A DNA stretch of 19,110 nucleotides from an uncultured Ectothiorhodospiraceae bacterium (GTDB lineage: Bacteria; Pseudomonadota; Gammaproteobacteria; UBA6429; Thiohalophilaceae): assembly GCA_947259425.1 (NCBI GenBank), contig CAMYMO010000040.1, positions 1 to 19,110 of the forward strand, in the 5' to 3' direction. The notes under the pieces were generated by a model. The model was not told where the DNA came from, ran no database searches, and saw only the letters and a list, made by a program, of their open reading frames with translations. The translations under genes were made by a program, and so were the position numbers. Shown in pieces: positions 1-7,597 of the stretch. The first letter of the stretch is position 1. Every line of letters starts with the position of its first letter.

Positions 1-2
1 TC

Positions 3-272
3 GAGCGTCATGAAATGGCCAGGTATTTACGCCAGAAAGGTAAAGCGAAATTGGCGATGGTGGTGTTAAACGATTTACACCGGGATTTTCCAAGTTATGA
101 AGGAATTCCGGAGGCTTATTTGATGGTGGCGCAATTATTAAGCGAACATTTAAATGACGATGAGCGTGCCGTGATGATTTTGCAATTTCTTATTAAGAGT
201 TATGCCTCGCATGCGTTAATCGGTGAGGTTGAAGAATACTTGCGTACGGTACAGCGGATATCCAATCATTAA
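3..272 (+). CDS. C-terminal part of a helical-repeat (TPR-like) protein
   Basis: Only the 3' end is in the window. The frame is open from base 3 (E-R-H-E before the first internal Met), so the gene begins upstream. The visible 89 residues are all-helical in character, with repeated Ala/Leu spacing and a 'DFPSY...AYLMVAQLL' pattern like tetratricopeptide or HEAT-type helices. The pattern resembles the tail of the rhomboid protein encoded tail-to-tail with it (KxxxAxxxL, 'P' at a turn, then a Leu-rich helix), so it may be a related protein, but no catalytic part is visible. Its TAA stop overlaps the stop of the leftward gene by four bases (269-272). Function unknown; only its coding nature and helical repeat character are supported. 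Confidence 0.75.
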   Translation, partial: ERHEMARYLRQKGKAKLAMVVLNDLHRDFPSYEGIPEAYLMVAQLLSEHLNDDERAVMILQFLIKSYASHALIGEVEEYLRTVQRISNH

Positions 273-1699
273 AGGTTAGCTGCTTGTTGTGCCTCGGCAC
301 TATCTGGATAGAGTTCGAGAAGCATTTTTAAATATTTATCGTATTTATCCTGTTCCCTGTTTTTATAATTTTCTATTAAAATCGCCAGCCCCACCGCATT
401 CCGTTCAAAATCCGGAATTGATTTAATCATGTAATTAATAATATTCTCAGCTTCGGTTATTTTCTGGTTATGAGCAAACTTTTCCGCAATCCTGGCAAGT
501 AACTCTGGTGTCCAGCGGGGTCGGGGTTTGGCATGGCTGGCATAATGGCGGTAGGTTGAATGAATGATGTTGACGGTTTCACTGTCTGCACCAGCCAAGT
601 TTAGTAGTTTATAGGCCAGCTCATGGTATTCATCCGAGGCAGGATTATATTTTGCGATGGTGAAAAGCTGTTGCAGGATAGCCAGGTTGTTAGGGTATTG
701 TTTATCCAGCTTGAGGAATATTTCCTTGGCTTCTTCGATGTTTAACCTGGAAAGTAAAGACTGCGCATGATTAAATTTACGCGTAAAATCTGATTGTTGC
801 TGAGGCTCATCAATCAGCTCATGTTTAATCGCTGCCGGTATTAATTTCAGGATGCCGGTGAACGCGAGCCCGCCCGCAAAACCACCAATGTGCACCGTGA
901 CATTGGTATTGGTGTTAAAGGCAAATTCAATAATTGCTTGCGATAAGATATAGATGGGTAATAACCAGATGGCACGTGCTTTAATGACATCAAAATAAAA
1001 AATCATAAAGTAAAAAAAGTTAATCTTGCGAAAACCATAGATGATAATGGCCATACCCATCACGCCAGCAATCGCACCCGAGGCACCCAACCCATAAATA
1101 AACTGGTCAGCATCGATTAATGCCGACAGCAGATTACCACTCAGACCGGATAAAACATAACCTAATAAAAACAAACTGCGGCCTAATAAAATCTCGATTC
1201 CTAGCCCAAGCAAAATGAGCATAATCATGTTGCCAAATAAATGCCCGCTGTCGGCATGTAAAAACAGACTGGTAAAATAAGTGACTAAACTTGGTTGTGA
1301 GGGGTTGAAGGCATACTTGCTCGAGACAGAACGATCTCGCAGCTGTTCGAAATGGTCTCGCTTTGAACGCCAGTTAGAGTAGATTTCCGTATCCGGTGTA
1401 ATGATGAGTTCTTGTTCGAGTTTGTTTTGGAAATCGCCGTTGGTGCGCATCTCCGTATAGGTGTCGCGAGTGACCTGCGATTCTTCGCTATCAACCCTAC
1501 GCTGTACTTTATATTCAACATAGGCCTTAAGCTCGATCAGGTCTAACTCCGATTGGGTGTAGTAGGCATAGGTATCCTGTTCCCGTTGATCATCGTTAAA
1601 CTGCCACATATAAAAGACAAGTACATTAGCAATGACTAATATAAGGGTTATCAGCGGGGGATTTTTCCAATCCGGTTTTCGGTCTAAAGGTAGAAACAT
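269..1699 (-). CDS. Rhomboid-family intramembrane serine protease with C-terminal helical repeats
   Basis: A 476-residue inner-membrane protein expected to cleave transmembrane segments of other proteins. The rhomboid core is clear: a first membrane helix at about residues 15-33, HLFGN in the second helix (His153 and Asn157, the oxyanion-hole pair), G-A-S-G with catalytic Ser207, and catalytic His270 in VHIGGFAGG of the last core helix. Between helices 1 and 2 lies a long charged insert (about residues 35-135), much larger than in the minimal GlpG-type core. After about residue 290 a soluble tail of roughly 185 residues carries TPR-like helices ('AKEIFLKLDKQYP', 'AENIINYMIKSIP'), probably for substrate or partner binding. 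The ATG start fits the usual rhomboid N terminus. It converges on the upstream helical-repeat gene. The family assignment is firm; the substrate is unknown. Confidence 0.92.
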   Translation of the reverse strand: MFLPLDRKPDWKNPPLITLILVIANVLVFYMWQFNDDQREQDTYAYYTQSELDLIELKAYVEYKVQRRVDSEESQVTRDTYTEMRTNGDFQNKLEQELIITPDTEIYSNWRSKRDHFEQLRDRSVSSKYAFNPSQPSLVTYFTSLFLHADSGHLFGNMIMLILLGLGIEILLGRSLFLLGYVLSGLSGNLLSALIDADQFIYGLGASGAIAGVMGMAIIIYGFRKINFFYFMIFYFDVIKARAIWLLPIYILSQAIIEFAFNTNTNVTVHIGGFAGGLAFTGILKLIPAAIKHELIDEPQQQSDFTRKFNHAQSLLSRLNIEEAKEIFLKLDKQYPNNLAILQQLFTIAKYNPASDEYHELAYKLLNLAGADSETVNIIHSTYRHYASHAKPRPRWTPELLARIAEKFAHNQKITEAENIINYMIKSIPDFERNAVGLAILIENYKNREQDKYDKYLKMLLELYPDSAEAQQAANL

Positions 1700-1787
1700 C
1701 GATTAAGTCACAAATAATTCAATTAAACTCGTTGTTGGTCGATGAAAAGCAAATAATAGTTAAGTAAGACAAGATTAAGCGTTTAGT

Positions 1788-1818
1788 TTGATTTAAAATT
1801 TTAATAGTTATCTATACT
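1788..1818 (+). promoter_or_regulatory. Possible promoter of the double cNMP-domain gene
   Basis: TTGATT (1788-1793) and TATACT (1813-1818) are separated by 19 bp in AT-rich DNA between the divergent rhomboid and cNMP genes. The -10 element is good, but the spacing is long. If used, transcription would start near 1825. That would leave almost no leader for a start at 1826 or 1832 and would favour the later GTG at 1877. Prediction from pattern only. Confidence 0.25.
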
Positions 1819-1831
1819 GCTAAAGGTGATT

Positions 1832-2779
1832 ATGGTGGAATGCTCTAAAATTGTCACGCAATCTAAGGATGAAAACGTGGAAAATCAGCAGGTTATCGAT
1901 GCCGTCGAACAAGCCGTAGACAAACACCAAATTTTTGGTGATCTACTGACAACGGTAGAGAAACAATATTTACTCGATCGCGGCGTGGTACGCAGCGTTT
2001 TGCCAGGTGTTAAGTTGTGTCGACAGGCACAGCGCGACGATAACCTGTTTATCCTGGTGGTCGGAGAAGTTGAAGCAAGCTCTGGTGAGGATGTCAGCAA
2101 AACCCATATCGCCAGTTTGAAGCAGGGCGAAATCTTTGGTGAGATAGCGGCTTTGTTTGGAATGCCGCGGGTCTGTGATATCACCGTTACGCGCCCCTCA
2201 GTTGTACTCGAAATTCCAAGCGAAGTATTAAGGTCAATAATCGAAGCGCGTGTCGAGCTACGTGATGCTGTTTTGAATCGTTTTCGCGATCGAATCACCG
2301 AAACTGCGTTGCGTACGGTACCGATGTTCCGCTTTTTAACCGAAGAATCCATGCAATCCCTGGTCGAGCATTCAACGGTATATGGCGCCCCTCCTGGTAG
2401 TATTTTGATCGAAGAAGGTGAGAGCGGGGAATCGTTATTCGTTGTCATTTATGGCAATCTGCGTGTCAGTCACGATGTCGGTGGCAAACATTTAAATCTG
2501 GCGTTATTGCAACCGGGCGATTATTTTGGTGAGTGGTCTCTGCTCACCGGTTCACCCAGAACCGCAACCGTATCAGCATTATCGCAAGTCGAACTGGTCT
2601 GCGTGGAACGATCGGCTTTTCTTGAGGTCGTACAGAAACATCCTGAAATTCGTGATCGTATCGATCTTGAGGCGCATAATCGTCACGATCAATTAGAAAC
2701 GACCGAAGCGTTAAGTGGCGAGTTTCAGGCTGATCAGAACCTTGATGAAATCAAGGGGATATTACAAAATAAAGACTAA
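1832..2779 (+). CDS. Protein with two cyclic-nucleotide-binding domains, no HTH
   Basis: About 315 residues forming two consecutive CRP/PKA-R-type cNMP-binding beta-barrels. Counting from the GTG at 1826, the first spans about residues 38-155, with a phosphate-binding cassette F104-G-E ... R115 whose residues after the Arg are altered (V-C-D). The second spans about 165-285 and has a textbook cassette, F234-G-E-x-x-L-L-T-G-S-P-R245-T-A-T-V. There is no winged helix-turn-helix, so it is not a CRP-like transcription factor; a signalling adaptor or sensor is more likely. Start choice: the frame opens at GTG 1826, ATG 1832 has AAAGG five bases before it, and GTG 1877 has TAAGGA seven bases before it. 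I use 1832 but 1877 is possible. The PA2779-like gene follows 65 bases later. The bound nucleotide and partner are unknown. Confidence 0.88.
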   Translation: MVECSKIVTQSKDENVENQQVIDAVEQAVDKHQIFGDLLTTVEKQYLLDRGVVRSVLPGVKLCRQAQRDDNLFILVVGEVEASSGEDVSKTHIASLKQGEIFGEIAALFGMPRVCDITVTRPSVVLEIPSEVLRSIIEARVELRDAVLNRFRDRITETALRTVPMFRFLTEESMQSLVEHSTVYGAPPGSILIEEGESGESLFVVIYGNLRVSHDVGGKHLNLALLQPGDYFGEWSLLTGSPRTATVSALSQVELVCVERSAFLEVVQKHPEIRDRIDLEAHNRHDQLETTEALSGEFQADQNLDEIKGILQNKD

Positions 2780-2844
2780 ACTTGGCAGTTAACACGGCTT
2801 CGTTTACAGTTCGCATAATTCTAATAATTGCTGGAGGAATTTTC

Positions 2845-3231
2845 ATGTCTTTGCTCGCTCATTCAAAGCGTATTTTTACTGCACTGTTTATCGTTTCATT
2901 CTTTAGTCTCGGGCTGCAGGGTACTGCAAACGCGGGCATCGTTAGCTCTGATCAGTTGGTTACTGCGCAGCAGTCACAACTTGATCGACAACAATTGAAA
3001 ACCTGGATGGCACGCGAAGATGTTCGCGAACAATTAATTGATCTTGGCGTTGACGTTGAGTCTGCGATTAAACGTGTTGACAGTATGACCAATCAGGAAG
3101 TGCAACAACTTTCTGCTAATATGAATGAAATGCCAGCAGGAAGTGGTTTTGTCGAGACAGCTGTGCTTGTCTTTTTGGTTTTAGTGATCCTGGAAGTGAC
3201 CGGTGTCACGGATATACTTCCAAATATTTAA
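2845..3231 (+). CDS. PA2779-family membrane-anchored protein
   Basis: Starting at ATG 2845, which has GGAGGA at 2833-2838, the protein has 128 residues. A longer frame from TTG 2782 lacks such a site. Residues 1-30 are a signal peptide ending A-N-A before Gly31. A short helical, Gln-rich periplasmic part follows (about 35-95), then a single hydrophobic helix at about 102-118 near the C terminus. This architecture and its position immediately before a C39-like lipoprotein peptidase match the conserved PA2779/PA2778 pair known from Pseudomonas; the assignment is from memory of the family. Its function is not established. It is probably co-transcribed with the next gene, 10 bases downstream. Confidence 0.85.
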   Translation: MSLLAHSKRIFTALFIVSFFSLGLQGTANAGIVSSDQLVTAQQSQLDRQQLKTWMAREDVREQLIDLGVDVESAIKRVDSMTNQEVQQLSANMNEMPAGSGFVETAVLVFLVLVILEVTGVTDILPNI

Positions 3232-3241
3232 GATTTAGTTA

Positions 3242-4243
3242 ATGAAAAAAGAATACCAGGCTGCTTATCGGGCGATAAGCAGCCTATTTTTTTGTAGTTT
3301 ACTTGTTGCCTGTGCCGGTACGCCACAAACAAGTCGGCTGTTAAGCAATATTCCAGCGCAATTAATCACGCCTTTGGAATTGGTCAATACGCCATTTTAT
3401 CCCCAGCAAGAATACCAATGTGGTCCGGCTGCGCTGGCCACACTTCTAAATCAAAAGGGCAAAGCGATAGAGTTAGATACCATAGCCAAACGTATTTATA
3501 TTCCCGAGCGTAAAGGTAGCTTACAGATAGAGATGGTAAGTGCTGCACGTGATTATAATTTAATACCTTACGTACTGAAGCCAGAGCTGACTACTTTATT
3601 ATACGAGGTATCAACTGGTCGGCCTGTTTTGGTCTTACAAAACCTCGGTGTGAGTTGGTATCCCCAATGGCACTATGCAGTTGTTGTTGGCTATAACTTG
3701 CAGGATCAGGAGCTAATTCTGCGTTCAGGTACAACAAAACGTTATCTCATGAGTATGCGCACCTTTGAGCATACTTGGCAACGCAGTCAACGATGGGCAT
3801 TAATCCTATTGGCGCCAGGTGAGTTACCGCGCGATGGAACCCCATTAGAATACATGAAGTCGTTACTTGGTTTTGAACTCAAAAAAAGCTGGGCATTGTT
3901 GGATTTAGCCTATCAAGCAGGTGTTAAACATTGGCCTAACGATCTTGGCCTGATAATGGGCTACGGCAATGCCTTATTTCTGCAAGGCAATCGAATCGAT
4001 GCCTTGGTTGAATATGAAAAAGCGATATCAATCGACAAAAACTATGCGCCGGCATTAAATAATGCTGCGCAGGTTTATGCACTACAAGGCCAGTATCAGA
4101 AAGCACTGGAGTATGTCAATCAAGCGATTAAACTTGGCGGTGTGCATATTAAGGAATATCGGTCTACACTGAATGATATTAATCTACTTATTGAAAATCT
4201 AAACGATAAAGATTTCGATCAAATGAAAAAAAATAAAGAATAG
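3242..4243 (+). CDS. PA2778-family C39-like cysteine peptidase lipoprotein with TPRs
   Basis: A 333-residue predicted lipoprotein. A hydrophobic leader ends in the lipobox L-V-A-C with Cys24 as the lipidation site. The papain-like C39-type domain follows: E-Y-Q-C60-G-P-A-A-L carries the catalytic Cys, and Q-W-H144-Y-A-V-V-V-G-Y the catalytic His, in the bacteriocin-processing/transglutaminase-like fold. From about residue 215 onward at least two TPR-like units appear (G-N-R-x-D-A-L-x-E-Y-E-K-A and G-Q-Y-Q-K-A-L-E-Y). It sits directly behind the PA2779-like gene, as in other proteobacteria. The ATG has only a weak ribosome-binding site, so it may rely on translational coupling to the stop at 3231. 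Oddly, codons 6-18 form a strong terminator hairpin (see 3258-3293). The substrate is unknown. Confidence 0.88.
   Translation: MKKEYQAAYRAISSLFFCSLLVACAGTPQTSRLLSNIPAQLITPLELVNTPFYPQQEYQCGPAALATLLNQKGKAIELDTIAKRIYIPERKGSLQIEMVSAARDYNLIPYVLKPELTTLLYEVSTGRPVLVLQNLGVSWYPQWHYAVVVGYNLQDQELILRSGTTKRYLMSMRTFEHTWQRSQRWALILLAPGELPRDGTPLEYMKSLLGFELKKSWALLDLAYQAGVKHWPNDLGLIMGYGNALFLQGNRIDALVEYEKAISIDKNYAPALNNAAQVYALQGQYQKALEYVNQAIKLGGVHIKEYRSTLNDINLLIENLNDKDFDQMKKNKE
3258..3293 (+). terminator. Strong intrinsic terminator-like hairpin inside the PA2778-like coding region
   Basis: AGGCTGCTTATC (3258-3269) and GATAAGCAGCCT (3274-3285) are perfect 12-bp complementary arms around the loop GGGC. One A and then seven T (3287-3293) follow. 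This is the classic form of a rho-independent terminator, yet it lies 16-51 bases after the start codon of the gene and encodes its signal-peptide region. It could end PA2779-like transcripts when the next gene is not being translated. Confidence 0.75.
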
Positions 4244-4281
4244 TCAGTATAAATTTACTATTTAGGTCAGGCGAATAATTG

Positions 4282-5133
4282 ATGCCGCAAAATATATCTG
4301 AGCTGGTTTTGCAAATTGAACGCGATGCAGAATCCAATAAATTAGAATTACCTTCCTTACCTGAACTAACCATCCTAATACAGGAGGCATTAGCCAACCC
4401 GGATATGGGAATATCTCACGTTGCTAAGATTATTCAACTTGACCCGACGCTTACCGCGCGTTTAATTAAAATAGCTAATTCACCTTTGTATGGGGCTAAA
4501 CAGAATTTGACTGATGTTAAGCAGGCGATTCAGTTATTGGGATTGGGCGTCACTAAAAATATTGTGACGACATTAATAATACATAATATATTTAATGTCT
4601 CTTGCACTGGATTACATAATCGGATCCGACGTTTATGGCAGCATAGTTGCCGGGTTGCCGCTATTTCACAAGTGATGGCTGCGATTACACCGGGTTTGCA
4701 GCCAGATCGAGCAATGCTGGCTGGATTATTGCATGATATTGGTGTGTTGCCGATCCTGGTCTATGCGGATCAATTTTATTGTGATGAAAATGAGCTAGCA
4801 AAGCTCGATGAGGTTATCGAACAATTACGTGGCAGCCTGGGTCAGAGAATCATGCAAAATTGGCAGCTTGGTGATGATATTTGTATGATTCCTGCGGAGA
4901 TGGATAACTGGGAGCGGGATCATGAAGGTGAGGCTGACTATTGTGATCTTGTACTGGTTGCCCATGTACATAGTCAGTTTGGTTTAAACGACCGACAAGG
5001 CATGCCGCCGTTAAGCCATATGCCTGCGTTTAATAAATTGAGTTTGGCAAAAATGGGACCTCAAGCAGGGATTGAATTACTCGAACAAGCTAGAGAAGAG
5101 ATTAATGCCACAATACGACTATTAAATGGTTGA
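4282..5133 (+). CDS. HDOD-domain signalling protein
   Basis: A 283-residue protein built almost entirely of an HDOD domain. It has the N-terminal signature L-P-S-L-P-E-L-T (about residues 23-30), L-D-P-T-L-T-A-R-L-I-K-I-A-N-S-P-L-Y-G (53-71), the helix A-I-Q-L-L-G-L-G, and A-G-L-L-H151-D152-I-G in the HD-like position. HDOD proteins are non-catalytic or poorly understood relatives of HD phosphohydrolases and usually act in signalling networks. The ATG at 4282 is preferred over the adjacent TTG at 4279; AGG at 4269-4271 may serve as ribosome-binding site. It lies 38 bases after the PA2778-like gene and 21 before the YfaZ-like gene, so it may be co-transcribed. A second, larger HDOD protein is encoded at 8715-10076. 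Confidence 0.9.
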   Translation: MPQNISELVLQIERDAESNKLELPSLPELTILIQEALANPDMGISHVAKIIQLDPTLTARLIKIANSPLYGAKQNLTDVKQAIQLLGLGVTKNIVTTLIIHNIFNVSCTGLHNRIRRLWQHSCRVAAISQVMAAITPGLQPDRAMLAGLLHDIGVLPILVYADQFYCDENELAKLDEVIEQLRGSLGQRIMQNWQLGDDICMIPAEMDNWERDHEGEADYCDLVLVAHVHSQFGLNDRQGMPPLSHMPAFNKLSLAKMGPQAGIELLEQAREEINATIRLLNG

Positions 5134-5154
5134 ATTAGGAAAGGAAAAAATTTT

Positions 5155-5742
5155 ATGTTTGCTAAATTTAGTTTAAGGGTGATGACACTGTTTATTGCGC
5201 TATCGGGTTCACAATGGGCTGCCGCCGATGATCTGGATATTCAGCTTAGTAATAACAGTGCAAGATTTACTTATGCAGCAGAAGTGTTTGGAGGACAATT
5301 TGGTCCGACTGATCTGGAAGTAGGCGCTTACTTTAACGAAGATAAAGACAACCTGTTTCACCTTGGATTATTGGTTCGTAATGATACTTTAGATAATCCA
5401 CTAATTATCGGCATTGGGACGCGGTTTTATTATGCCGATGTGGGTAACCAACCCGGGCAGACGCCGGCAAAGGCATCCGTAATCACTATCGGTGGCGAGT
5501 TATTGTATGTGCCTGATGCCTTCAATGGTTTTGGCGTCGGTTTTTATTATTTTGTTGCCCCCAGCGTGACAACCTTCCAGGACGCTGATGGATTTACTGA
5601 ATTTGGTGGCATTGTTAACTATGCGATCACCGAACAAGCTAGCTTTTACATTGGCTATCGTAATATTGAGCTTGAGATCGAGAATAGTAGTGATATTGAA
5701 GTAGATTCTGGCTTTATTTACGGGTTTAATTTACGTTTCTAA
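5155..5742 (+). CDS. YfaZ-family outer-membrane beta-barrel protein
   Basis: A 195-residue exported protein. Residues 1-24 are a signal peptide ending W-A-A-A before Asp25. The mature part alternates hydrophobic and polar residues in short strands (F-G-V-G-F-Y-Y-F-V-A-P, S-F-Y-I-G-Y-R-N-I-E-L) and ends with an aromatic C-terminal Phe (N-L-R-F), the usual signal for outer-membrane barrel insertion. The pattern fits the YfaZ family, whose function is unknown. A good purine-rich ribosome-binding site (AGGAAAGGAA) precedes the ATG. It lies 21 bases after the HDOD gene, probably the same transcript. No clear terminator follows; a weak AT-only hairpin lies just after the stop. Confidence 0.8.
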   Translation: MFAKFSLRVMTLFIALSGSQWAAADDLDIQLSNNSARFTYAAEVFGGQFGPTDLEVGAYFNEDKDNLFHLGLLVRNDTLDNPLIIGIGTRFYYADVGNQPGQTPAKASVITIGGELLYVPDAFNGFGVGFYYFVAPSVTTFQDADGFTEFGGIVNYAITEQASFYIGYRNIELEIENSSDIEVDSGFIYGFNLRF

Positions 5743-5820
5743 ATATAGAAAAAATTAATTAAGCAGTGATAGTTTTTTTGTTAACCTAACTAGCCGAATA
5801 ATCTAAAATGTTTAAGTCCT

Positions 5821-6510
5821 TTGCCAAAGTACACAACACTATTTTTTGATCTTTTTAATACCTTATTAAGCGTCGGTGATGTTCCACAACATATCGGGCG
5901 ATTTACCGCAGATGTTCTGGAAGTTGATCATGAAGTTTGGAACAAGGCCTGTTTCAGTGCGGTGCATGAAATCACCAAACCAACTGAGCATGAGCAGATC
6001 ATCCGAACACTGGCTCATAGTATTGATCGTAGCATTGGTGATGAGCTTATTGTCAATGCGACCGCGCATCGACAACGAAGGTTCGACTATGCGTTATTAA
6101 ATATTCGACAGGATATTCTCGATAGCCTGGCTGACTTAAAACAATGCGGTGTCTCTTTGTGTTTAATTTCAAATGCGTCAACAGCAGAAGTATCAGCATG
6201 GGGTGATTCACCTTTAGCCTCTGTGTTTGATCATGCGGTATTTAGTTGTGATTGTGGGTTTAAAAAACCGGATGGGGATATTTATCAACATGCATTGAAG
6301 CGTTGTCACAGTATGCACTCAGAGACGGCCTTTATTGGTGATGGCGGGAGTAATGAATTATGCGGGGCTAGCAATGCAGGAATAACCACGGTTTTAACCC
6401 GTCAGTTTTCAAAAAGCCATCGGCTTGAGAAGGTAAAGCAACAACAGGGAAACGCTATTAGCCATGAAATAAAGCATATCAGCGAAGTTCGGAGGGTGTT
6501 AAAACTCTAA
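5821..6510 (+). CDS. HAD-superfamily hydrolase
   Basis: A 229-residue haloacid-dehalogenase-type hydrolase, expected to be a cytoplasmic phosphatase or related enzyme. Motif I is F-F-D10-L-F-N-T-L with the nucleophile Asp10. Motif II is L-I-S117-N-A-S. Motif III Lys is in G-F-K-K149-P-D. Motif IV is F-I-G-D174-G-G-S-N-E, with Glu in place of the usual last Asp. The helical cap lies between motifs I and II (about residues 18-100). The reading frame has no ATG at its 5' end: an in-frame stop lies at 5791, and TTG 5821 is the only start that keeps motif I at the usual distance. No convincing ribosome-binding site is visible, so expression may be weak or the start misread. Substrate unknown. Confidence 0.85.
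   Translation: MPKYTTLFFDLFNTLLSVGDVPQHIGRFTADVLEVDHEVWNKACFSAVHEITKPTEHEQIIRTLAHSIDRSIGDELIVNATAHRQRRFDYALLNIRQDILDSLADLKQCGVSLCLISNASTAEVSAWGDSPLASVFDHAVFSCDCGFKKPDGDIYQHALKRCHSMHSETAFIGDGGSNELCGASNAGITTVLTRQFSKSHRLEKVKQQQGNAISHEIKHISEVRRVLKL
6166..6183 (+). repeat. 18-bp exact direct repeat, copy 1 (inside the HAD gene)
   Basis: ATTTCAAATGCGTCAACA occurs here, in codons for I-S-N-A-S-T of HAD motif II, and again at 18209-18226 in non-coding DNA on the same strand. Flanks differ on both sides. An 18-bp exact match in a 19-kb window is unlikely by chance, but no mechanism is evident. Confidence 0.5.
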
Positions 6511-6545
6511 TCTCTAAATTCTGAAGTTTAAATTATAGAGCTAAA

Positions 6546-6571
6546 TGAAAACGGGGCCAAACGGCCCCGTT
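6546..6571 (-). terminator. Intrinsic terminator of the HU-like gene
   Basis: AACGGGGCC (6550-6558) pairs perfectly with GGCCCCGTT (6563-6571) around AAAC. On the minus strand the hairpin is followed by four T. It sits just downstream of the HU-like gene (stop at 6583), so leftward termination is the natural reading. It also lies after the HAD gene but lacks a T-run in that direction. Confidence 0.75.
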
Positions 6572-6582
6572 AGTGAAGTCAT

Positions 6583-6963
6583 TTAGTTTACCATTTCTTT
6601 CAAGTTCTTTAATGGTAGAACTTTGACAACATTGCATGCTGGTTTAGCTTTGAAAATAGTTGGTTCGCCAGTAAATGGGTTGATACCTTTACGGGCTTTC
6701 GTGGCTTTCTTGCGTTTAACTTTGATTTTACAAAGACCTGGCAGTGTAAAAATACCTGCAGCGCCTTTTTTGATGTGGCCATTAATAAGGAGAGAAAGCT
6801 CATCAAATACTGCAACGACATCTTTTTTCTTCATATCAAGATTGTCTGCAATTCTGGTATATAATTGCGATTTAGTCATTGGGTCGCGTATACCTTTAAC
6901 GGTAGGTTTTTTTACCGCTGCTTTTTTCTTTGCTTTCTTCTTTGCTTTTTTCTTTGTCGCCAT
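6583..6963 (-). CDS. HU/IHF-family DNA-binding protein with lysine-rich N-terminal tail
   Basis: A 126-residue histone-like protein, longer than the usual 90-residue HU because of a basic N-terminal tail of about 27 residues made of K-K-K-A repeats. The HU domain follows from about residue 28 (M-T-K-S-Q-L-Y-T-R-I-A), with the F-T-L-P-G-L strand and the DNA-inserting arm around I-N-P-F-T-G-E-P. In HU/IHF the Pro near the arm tip intercalates and bends DNA. The lysine tail resembles histone-H1-like and AlgP-like tails, and probably adds non-specific DNA compaction. The ATG has CAGGAGT upstream on its strand. The gene is single, leftward, and ends in a good terminator, consistent with an abundant nucleoid protein; abundance is inference. 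Confidence 0.9.
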   Translation of the reverse strand: MATKKKAKKKAKKKAAVKKPTVKGIRDPMTKSQLYTRIADNLDMKKKDVVAVFDELSLLINGHIKKGAAGIFTLPGLCKIKVKRKKATKARKGINPFTGEPTIFKAKPACNVVKVLPLKNLKEMVN

Positions 6964-7186
6964 TATTGGACTCCTGAAAGGATTGTTAGGTGAAAAATAT
7001 CGTTGTTAGTGACTCTAAATTGAATAGTTATAACTTTGTTGCTAAGTACAATAGCACAATCTTAAGATATCTGAGCTAAAAAATACACATTTTTCTTTAA
7101 ATAAAGTTAAAAAAACCCTTAAAATACAGGCTCAGATGTAGTTTCATGATCTATACAAGAGAATTAACAGGACAAGCACAGTAAAA

Positions 7187-7594
7187 ATGGTTGAAACAGT
7201 TCACATTACGGTTAGTCGTCAGGGTCTGCACCCGGTTACATCATTAATTGAATCTATCGTATCCCGATCTGGCAACGTTATGGGATTGTGCACGGTCTTT
7301 GTCCGGCATACTTCAGCGAGTTTATTGATTCAGGAAAATGCCGACCCCTCAGCACAACATGATCTGGAGCAATGGCTAAACCGATTAGTGCCAGAAAATG
7401 ATAAATTGTACACGCACACCCATGAGGGCCCGGATGATATGCCGGCCCATATTAAATCTGCCTTAACGGCGACTTCCTTATCAATACCGATCATTAATTC
7501 GGCTTTGGGGCTCGGCACCTGGCAGGGAATATACCTCTGGGAGCATCGCCATGGGCAAACCACTCGCGAGCTGCTGGTACACGTTGGGGATTAA
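7187..7594 (+). CDS. yjbQ: YjbQ/UPF0047-family protein (secondary thiamine-phosphate synthase type)
   Basis: A 135-residue protein matching the whole length of the YjbQ family. Recognised motifs are R-H-T-S-A-S-L-L-I-Q-E-N-A-D-P (about residues 40-54), H-E-G-P-D-D-M-P-A-H-I-K (about 79-90) and L-G-T-W-Q-G-I-Y-L-W-E-H-R (about 108-120), with the conserved Glu and His residues thought to form the active site. Members have been reported to provide weak thiamine-phosphate synthase activity; the physiological role is uncertain. It is followed after three bases by a small Rieske protein, so the two are probably one operon. The upstream 223 bp shared with the divergent HU gene is very AT-rich and must hold both promoters. 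Confidence 0.92.
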   Translation: MVETVHITVSRQGLHPVTSLIESIVSRSGNVMGLCTVFVRHTSASLLIQENADPSAQHDLEQWLNRLVPENDKLYTHTHEGPDDMPAHIKSALTATSLSIPIINSALGLGTWQGIYLWEHRHGQTTRELLVHVGD

Positions 7595-7597
7595 TCA

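Noticed and set aside
1885..2448. 187-residue open frame on the minus strand inside the double cNMP gene
   Set aside because: It is a shadow of a well-supported gene; its translation is rich in Ser, Arg and Thr with no domain pattern.
2782..2844. Longer N terminus for the PA2779-like protein from TTG 2782
   Set aside because: The ATG at 2845 has a strong GGAGGA site and gives a clean signal peptide; the longer form does not.
5742..5785. Terminator after the YfaZ-like gene
   Set aside because: TTTCTA/TAGAAA is a short AT-only stem, and the later run of seven T is not directly behind it.
6623..7009. 128-residue plus-strand frame opposite the HU gene
   Set aside because: The hydrophobic Phe/Ala run is the reverse reading of the lysine-rich HU tail; there is no family match.
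7078..7130. AT-rich tract before yjbQ as a replication or attachment element
   Set aside because: It is simply the divergent promoter region of the HU gene and yjbQ; no iterons or paired repeats are seen.
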